DNA from: Cycas panzhihuaensis
Taxonomy: Eukaryota > Cycadophyta
Direction of reading: 5' to 3'
Assembly (NCBI GenBank): GCA_023213395.1
Contig: CM041465.1
Span: 154,263,741 to 154,327,740, forward strand
Length of the DNA: 64,000 bases
Both the position numbers and the translations under genes were made by a program. This document shows, one piece after another, positions 56,881 through 64,000 of the stretch; position 1 is the stretch's first letter; the number at the start of each line of letters is the position of its first letter. The notes under the pieces were generated by a model. The model ran no database searches. It had not been told where the DNA came from and was given only the letters and a program-made list of their open reading frames with translations.

Positions 56881-58440
56881 GCAAATTAGAAATTAGACCT
56901 TTTATCCATCTAGTTAGATAGATTCTAAATAGAGAATGGGACATCTTTAAGGATGGGATATTATTTAGGAATGATAGACCTGTTTAGAGAAGAAATATAA
57001 ATCATGTCCCATTATGTTTCCAAGACCAATATAAGTGTGGATGTATCTAGAATAGAAATATCCTATGGTTACACTAATAAACTAGTCAAGGGGGGGATTT
57101 ATATGTTTTTAGATAATAGATGGGATACCAAAGGATGAGGTAAACCAACTATTGAATACTTCAAGTGTTGAAAAACTAATTTTTGTCCCTTCTTATGCTT
57201 ATCTATTGATATGCTTCGTTTCAATTTTGAGGAAGAGCCATTGAGATCCCGACCCTTATTTTTCCATTTAGCATGTGTTATTACAATGTTTGTTTATTAT
57301 GATCTATAAGTGATGGTTGATCCTTATGAGGTAAGGGATCAAAAGTGGAAGCTGTGGACAAAACTATAGGAGAAGGATTAAGACGATCTCAGATGTATAT
57401 AATAGGATTTTAGTTTGGTAAGAGTTGGATTTTATCAAGTGCAAGAGAGTTGAGATGATCTTGGCCATATTTAATAGGATTTTGGAATAGGTAATATTTG
57501 ATTAGGGATGACCTGATAATTCCATAGGTTAGGGTTGGATGGGGGTTAAATTTATGGATAAAATTTTTTAATATGGATAATTGAATGATACGTAGAACAT
57601 GTAAAATAAATACATTCATAATCTAAATCAATTTTAAAGAGTAGTTAACCAATTTTATGAAAATATACTCTTTGAGGGATCCAACTCAACACAAATTTTT
57701 ATGACACCTTGAGTAGTGTGGTCAAGAGTTCTCTTATATAATTTAAGCACTTGTCCAAGCATGAACCTAATTTTTATGAGACATTCATGGACCTTAAATT
57801 TGTTAGGGAGGAAAGGGACATGCATCCATACATGGATTTTAAGGGGCCATGGACATTGGGGTTGAATATAGGTACCTAGTGTTAAAGACCTAGCCCTAAA
57901 GTACACATGAATTGCAAACCACCAAAAAGGATGTGTTCCAAATCCATCATACTAGAAAGGATATGAACCCAAGATGATTTGGCCCATGCCTCCAAAGATC
58001 AAACTAGAGGATATAAGTTATTAAATTTCTTAATCAATCTTCTTGTTGGGAGGTTAATGTACATATCTTGAATATCTTCATATAAGAAAGTCATAAAATC
58101 ACTATCAATGTCAATCTGATGAGGTAATTACTATAGAAACTAAGCACTTCAAGGATCATGAGCACATATGACCTATTGGGGAGAATATAAAAGAGAAGGT
58201 GTAGGATCTTCAAGACCAAAGAAGGAGAAATTAGCCCCATGTTGCAATAAAGAATTTTGTTGACTTATCAAGAGATCCAATTAGGATTATTTACATTTAA
58301 ACTAATCTTCAAGCAACTCTACCTCCCAATTAGAGTGGGGTTAATCATTTTGCTATTCTTTAACAATGGGATTATTTTTAACATCCATTACATTTTGAGG
58401 ATTTTGATCCATTTCAACCATTACAAATCCCTACTAGAAG
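56881..58440 (-). pseudogene. LINE ORF1 (DUF4283-type RNA-binding protein)
   Basis: The minus strand upstream of ORF2 holds decayed ORF1. The 83-codon stretch 57655-57906 carries PLKIHVWMHVPFLPNKFKVH and QGVIKICVELDPSKS, matching the W-R-P-LP and RI-VE-DLS-PLP blocks of plant LINE ORF1 proteins. FMTFLYEDIQDMYINLPTRR-like sequence lies near 58040-58110. The N-terminus is probably near 58440. No intact frame remains. Confidence 0.75.
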
Positions 58441-61400
58441 AGTAGGGAAAGAACAAAAGGATCTTTAATATAAATGAAAAAGTAAGATAAACTAAAGACT
58501 AGTATAAAATAAATAGCATTGGTACCTAAAATAAATAGGAAAAAAAAAAAGAGATGTGCATAGTACAAATATAAAAAGTAACTCTACTCTAAATCATCCA
58601 ATGGAATTAGTAGTTAAACATCCCCTGAAAATTTTCTTAGTGATGAGGAAATGATAAAGGGAGACAAGGAGTGTTATGGTAACCTAATCCACGCTAAAGA
58701 ATATGGATTTCTATAGCCAAAAGCACAAGCCCTAAAGCAATGATCAAATGCTACCAAAATTACTATAGAGTAAGTAACCAAAATAAAAATAAATTAGAAC
58801 TTAATAACTAAACAAAATTAAACGAAAGAAAGTATACAAATTAATTAAGGGAAATAATTATATAAAGGGATTATGGAACAACAAAAAACATAATAAAGTA
58901 ATACTAAGTGATAGATTAAGGGCCTAACTAAGACTGAAACCCTAATTATCAAGAGGAAGAAAATAAAATAATAATAAGGGAGAAATAAAATAAATAAATA
59001 ATTTATCAAAATTGATAATTAAATAAGATGGAATGCAAGATGACAATGAGAAAATAAAAGAAAATAACAAAAATATAGGCATACATGATTATAAAGAAAA
59101 AGAAAAAGAAATAAAAAGAAAATTAAAAGAGATTCATTTTAAAAGGAAATAAGGTATAGTGTGCGAAAATAGTAATTAAAATTAACTTTTTAATATGTGA
59201 ATGGAATTGACCAAGTACTTATGAATTTATCATAACCTATGTCATATGATGTCCTCTAATCATAAGTGTCATAATGGACATTTCCTTCTTTGAGGGGAAA
59301 TCCTATGGATAGTTATGAGGGTTATGATAAGGTCTTTTAAATTTTATATATTGAGTTGATGGTTAGAGGAATCAAGTATTGTGGTGAATTCTATGCACTT
59401 GTCAAGTCTAATTTTCCTCTACTTATGTAAATGCCAAAATGATGAATGGGAAAATGGTTTACATGGAATGATTTAAATTTTTAAAACCATAGGTTATGTT
59501 GTCTATAGAGAGGGTGTTTCAAATGCAACTAACCTAAACTAAAATGATGTTGAACTAAATCACTACTTAAGCTAGGAAAGACTATAGTTAAGTTAGTAGG
59601 AAACCTTAAATCTCAAAAAGAGGGTATAACACATATGCATTATAAGATAATGTTTAGGATCTTGAAAACATAAATATAAAGAGTTTCATTAAGTTTTAAT
59701 TTGATTAACACTAGATAGTAAGGAAAGGATTGGTTTGAGCTAATTATGAATAAGGTACAGCCATGGGTTTAGCCTAGTCCAGTAGTAAGTTATTAGGACT
59801 AATAACCAAAAGAGTTTATAGCCTTTAACAATGCTTGAACCCAACCTCCTTGATAAATATGTTAAGGAAGAAGTAAAATCCATCATCTATAGAGGCATAA
59901 GATGATGTATCTATATTATCTGAGTTATATATGACCATTAAGGAAGAGGATATTCCTCTTAAGAATCATAACTTTGAAAAGATAATATGAAGAAAATATA
60001 ATACTAAGGGCTAGGACTAGTCTATGTATGTGGGGATGCAAAATCCCATGATGCAAGTAGCCCCTCCTAAGAAGAATATATGTACTAATGATATAAAGAA
60101 AAAATAAATGAAAATAAAATAGATAAAAGCTAGTTGAAATAGAAATAAAACTAATAATATACAATATGAGTGAAAAAAAATAAAGTTATTTCTTATAACA
60201 AAAGTTGGGGACCTTATGAACTTGCTATGGGATATTTCTTATAATATAAATTCAAGAGCTCTTTTTTATTTAGAAATAAAGAATACAAGTATATAGGTAA
60301 GTCCAAATTAGATAAATAAAGTGGGAATCCTCTACTTTATTAGTAGAGGAGTAAAATGAACTGCAGTAGATAAGCACTTAATAAAGTATTAGTAACAAAG
60401 GTGGGTTCAGTATTTTGCTTACCTAGATCTACTCCTCTTTTATTTTATTTCATCAATCTGCCTTCTTGGGACTCATACAATCCTTTGTCCTATAACTATA
60501 GATTAATATAACTGAAATAATAAACTATAATTTTCAACAAAGTTAGGCTCGTAAAAACCTTCCTATTAGAAAGTGAAAGAATGACTAAGAAAATATATTA
60601 AATGAAAGGTTAGATAACAATCTTGAATATCATAAAAGTATAAAAAATTGAGTAAAGTAACCCTTATATCTAACATAATTCTAATGAATATTAATATGTA
60701 AGACTTAATGGACTTTTTCAAAGAATAGGTTATCCAATCATAAAGAAAATAAAAACTCTAAATATAAACTTGGAAAAGTAATTTCCATGAACTTAATAAT
60801 AAGAGAAAATGGTAATGAAAAATAAAGACAAGTAGCATAAAATCAAGGCAATACCTTTTTCTTAGTATAGATACCTTAGTTGCATGCTATCAACTAGAGC
60901 CAAATTATTACATAACCTCTTTTCACTAGGCAAAAATAGTTAAGTTGGCACATATGATAAAGAGATTGATAATTAGTGTTAGCCATTAACCTTTGAATGC
61001 AATTTTCTTAAGTCTAATAATAGAAATTGAGATTATTTTTCTGCCAGCGGTATCTTCTACAAAGAGGCCTCTCTTACCTGTTTAAAGACAACTTATTATA
61101 AAGGGAATTTTGTTGACTTTTATTACTTTTAGAGAAGTTATACTTTGGTACCCCTTTTAGTTCTCTTTTAATGCTCTTTAGTGATCTTGTGAGCTCTTCT
61201 TTGTAATCTATTTATTCATATTATACTAAAGTGTTGTAATATTATTTAAGTTTCTTATTTACATACTTAAGTTTGGAGAAATATTAGTATAAGATCATTC
61301 TAAGTGGTATCAAATCTAATTTATGAATCCACCTAAAGAAGAAGATCATTAAGAGGAGTAAAAAAAATTGAGAAATTTATTTTTCCCTTAGTGAAATTTT

Positions 61401-62109
61401 GGAAACCCTCTCATATTTTTATTTTTCATTTTCTTTGCTATTATTGTTTTCTAAAAAAAATGTAATGAGCTATAGGAAGGTAGTAAGCTCCCTCCCTTCC
61501 TTATCCCCTAGTTGTAGGTGGAGACTGTATACTAATGGTATTTAAAAATCATAGGAATCTATTATTTCTGGTTAATCATACATAGGCATATACCTACACA
61601 TGAAGTGAAGTAGATAATATTACGTACATAGGCCTTAGACAAAACCTGGCTACAAGATTAAGCCTCCATGTACCTTTAGGTATATCAGAAGACCCTTGTA
61701 GGCTTCCCTACCTTATTTAATATATAAAATCTATCTATTACCTATCCTTTATAGTGCATCAACTAGTGGATAGCATTGGGAAGTTACTCCTCAAGAATAC
61801 CCCAAAATAACTATCATGGTTATGAGTACGGATTTCCTTCATAGTTAATGCCCTAAGAGATTACATTGAGTAATAGTAATGACTAAGAAGTTTATTGAGG
61901 AGCCTATAGAACTAGGTACATCATGTTTCTTAAGTCTTAAGTACTTCCAAACCTAATATAAGACTATTAAGACTATTGTGCTTTAATAAAAGGGTTGAAT
62001 ATACAAAACACCTACATCAAAGTAATATAGCCAAACCATATAATTCTGTATTATAGTAATAACAAAAGATCATATAGAATTAATAGTATGATAGTACCAA
62101 CTTCTATTA
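58441..62109. other. AT-rich stretch, mostly nothing recognised
   Basis: Low-GC sequence with many A runs and no persuasive coding. The open frame 59925-60164 (minus) is hydrophobic noise. The first few hundred bases could include the LINE 5' UTR. A PBS-like word TGGTATCAAATCTAA near 61299-61313 is followed by an ATG at 61323, which might mark the start of an LTR element whose gag is too decayed to read. Confidence 0.5.
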
Positions 62110-64000
62110 TAGAACTATTTCCCAGCTACTGGGAATGGACTCGAGACGCATCAACGCAGGTTTGTTTAGGTATACTTTCTTACTTTTTCTTGCCCATGCT
62201 TGGTTAAGATTATTTAGCATAGATTGCTTGACATACGCCTGCCTACACGCATTGCTTCACTGACTGATCATGTTGCATGTGCCTATGGCACTTTATTAGC
62301 CTATGACGACTCACAACGGGGGCATTCCTCAGTGAATGCTACACCCCGTATAGTGCACAGCCACCCACATTGTCTTCAGGGTCTCCTGGGATGTTTCTGT
62401 CAGTCCTGTTTGCTCTCGTTACAACATGTTGCTCGTGTTGCAGTTCCTCCTAAGCCTGATTTAATCCTTAGTTGGGACTCATTCCATTATTTTGGCTACC
62501 TGCCCATTACTTGGGCATTCCCCCAGCTGCTCCAGCTCTTTTTTGGTCTTGATTTTTATTTTAAAACCCTATGTTTCTGCTTCTTTTTCTCTTTTTTTTT
62601 TGTTTCCAGTCTGATACTGCCATAAACTTAGTGGTACCGTAGTCTTTGCTGCGGTACCGCAGAGTTTACTGTGGTACAACTATTTGAAATTTAAAAAAAG
62701 AGAACCATATGACAGTTTCTATTTTTTTTGCGGAACTACCACATGGCATCGATTGATTCGAGTCACCCTGACATCCCCAATGTTCACCTCCTGTGAACAG
62801 GGGGATAAAGGGGATTTTTCTCCCCATTCTCAGGATCTTTTGGCCAAATTTCTAACTTTTTAACAAAAAACACACAGAGAAAGACACAAATCTACATGCA
62901 CAGGAACTTGACGTAAGAGAAAAGGACTGCTACTAGCTGGATTTTGCAGGGCCATTGCTGCCCCCTACAGCTCCCAATAGCAAGCCTCATACCTCTCTGC
63001 AAGTGCTCAAGTTTCCAAAGGATATTTCTACCCAAAAGCTTCTTTAAAGAGCCAACTTCCAAGGCTCCAAGTTTGCAAGGATTTTTCCTCATTTCACTCT
63101 TGCAAAAACCTGTCATGATCAGCCCTCATACATTAAATACTGCTGTTGTTTCCTAACAACAAAACTCATGCTTGATTCTCTTCCTACAAGGTATTTCTTG
63201 TTCCTACTTTCAATTCATTTTGTTCTTATTTCTTCTGTCTGTTAATGAATGAAATCCTAGTTTGTCTAGTTTTCTTTATGTTGTTGCACTAGATTACTGA
63301 TATTCCCCCATGTTCTTTTGAGGCCTCACTATTTTCCTTAAACCATCTCTTTTACCCCTTCCTTGGTTAGCCGGTGCAAAGGAGCTACATAAGAGGATTT
63401 GAGGGAGGTAGGCAGGGTTCCATCCCCCATTGCTGTCCTTCTCCCCAAGGGTTCCATCCCTTGTCCTCTTTCCCTTTGCTATTAGTGCTTTCTTAGGGAA
63501 TGGGCTAATAGAGTTTAGGGAATTTAGTTATGGTGTTCAAGTTAGCATGGGCAACCCATCGCTACGTCATTGCCAGAAGTCTTATCTGTTGGTGTTGGGC
63601 CCTACCTAAGCCCCAAATTTTTCTGTTATCCCTTTCCTTGTTATGGTTTGTTGCTTCACTACCTTGTTGTCAACTAGTTTCTCCTTCCTGAGTTCCATGG
63701 AGGTCTTCCGTGGGTGAGTTAGCCATCCTGTGGCTATACTCCTTTCCCTTTCGAGTGTCTTTATGGTGTATGGTGGTGAGAGTATTTATTGCATATCACT
63801 ATTTTTACTTGGCTACATATTGATGATTAGCATAGAATTAAGTTCCACTTGATTTTAGTATATATATTTTTTGTATATTTCGTGGCCTCTCTTCCGAGAG
63901 GAAGGTATCCTCCTCACTCATTTGTAGGACCGTGCATTAGTGGAGTGATACGTGGAACAAACCCATTGCAGGTTAGTTTCCCGTGTGGTGCATTTTCTCT
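62110..64000. other. GC-richer unclassified segment, perhaps LTR or leader of another retroelement
   Basis: Composition changes abruptly near 62110. The open frame 62224-62625 (plus, 133 codons) has no family similarity that I recognise, and its C-terminal half is low-complexity Phe-rich. A 20-bp period repeat around GTGGTACCG / GCGGTACCG lies at 62631-62680, and GGTTCCATCCC occurs twice (about 63416 and 63449). No LTR pair is visible because the window ends. It is less decayed than the rest (CpG is present). Confidence 0.45.
62631..62680. repeat. 20-bp repeat with GGTACC cores
   Basis: Units start at 62631 (GTGGTACCGTAG), 62651 (GCGGTACCGCAG) and 62671 (GTGGTACAAC). The middle unit is a perfect palindrome (TGCGGTACCGCA). 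Confidence 0.7.

Noticed and set aside
59925-60164. Hydrophobic 79-codon open frame as a membrane protein gene
   Set aside because: Composition is that expected of random AT-rich sequence; no start context or homologue is recognised.
62224-62625. 133-codon open frame
   Set aside because: No recognisable domain; the second half is Phe-rich low complexity; no conserved start context or neighbouring exons.

Overview
The window is a plant nuclear repeat graveyard, with no intact host gene visible. It is AT-rich, and all recognisable coding sequence is broken retrotransposon protein or short captured host-gene fragments. The retroelements are Ty1/copia LTR elements, whose recognisable primer-binding sites match initiator-Met tRNA, plus one plant L1-type LINE. 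Premature stops are very often TAG where a glutamine or tryptophan codon is expected, and LTR ends have often drifted from TG..CA to TA..TA. Both fit methylated, decaying DNA in a large plant genome. A captured fragment resembling CFAP58, a gene of motile cilia, hints at a plant with swimming sperm (cycad, Ginkgo, fern or lycophyte). That is inference.

Most of the window (about 2.5-58.4 kb) reads as one minus-strand LINE split by nested insertions. Copia element A (3482-48317, TSD AAGCA, LTRs about 82% identical) sits in the LINE's C-terminal region and is itself stretched to 44.8 kb. Element B (5876-16258, TSD TGAAC, LTRs about 86%) is inside A, and element C (9780-15010, TSD TCATT, LTRs about 97%) is inside B. 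Also inside A are F1 (21084-26071), a partial F4 (26072-30493) and plus-strand element D (about 30745-46984). D is split by the TNT1/Tork-like element E (35835-45833, TSD TGGAA), and E is split by F2 (37431-42117). F3 (51062-56711, TSD ATAAC, LTRs about 94%) interrupts the LINE endonuclease separately. The left edge holds the 3' end of another copia element. From about 58.4 to 62.1 kb there is featureless AT-rich DNA, then a sharply more GC-rich, unclassified segment to the end.

The most interesting part is the F family (F1-F4). These are non-autonomous LTR elements with 391-409 bp LTRs, an iMet-type PBS, a short gag-like relic next to the polypurine tract, no pol, a small conserved inverted repeat, and an arm rich in AGATCT motifs beside the PBS. 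Between the arm and the inverted repeat lies one slot, and its content differs from copy to copy. F4 holds a fragment of CNOT1 (the CCR4-NOT scaffold) joined in frame to unrecognised coding sequence. F3 holds a CFAP58-like fragment and another coiled-coil fragment. F1 holds an unrecognised coiled-coil fragment. F2 holds non-coding sequence resembling A's own leader. All recognised cargo is antisense to the retroelement. This looks like a gene-capturing retroelement family with a preferred cargo site.
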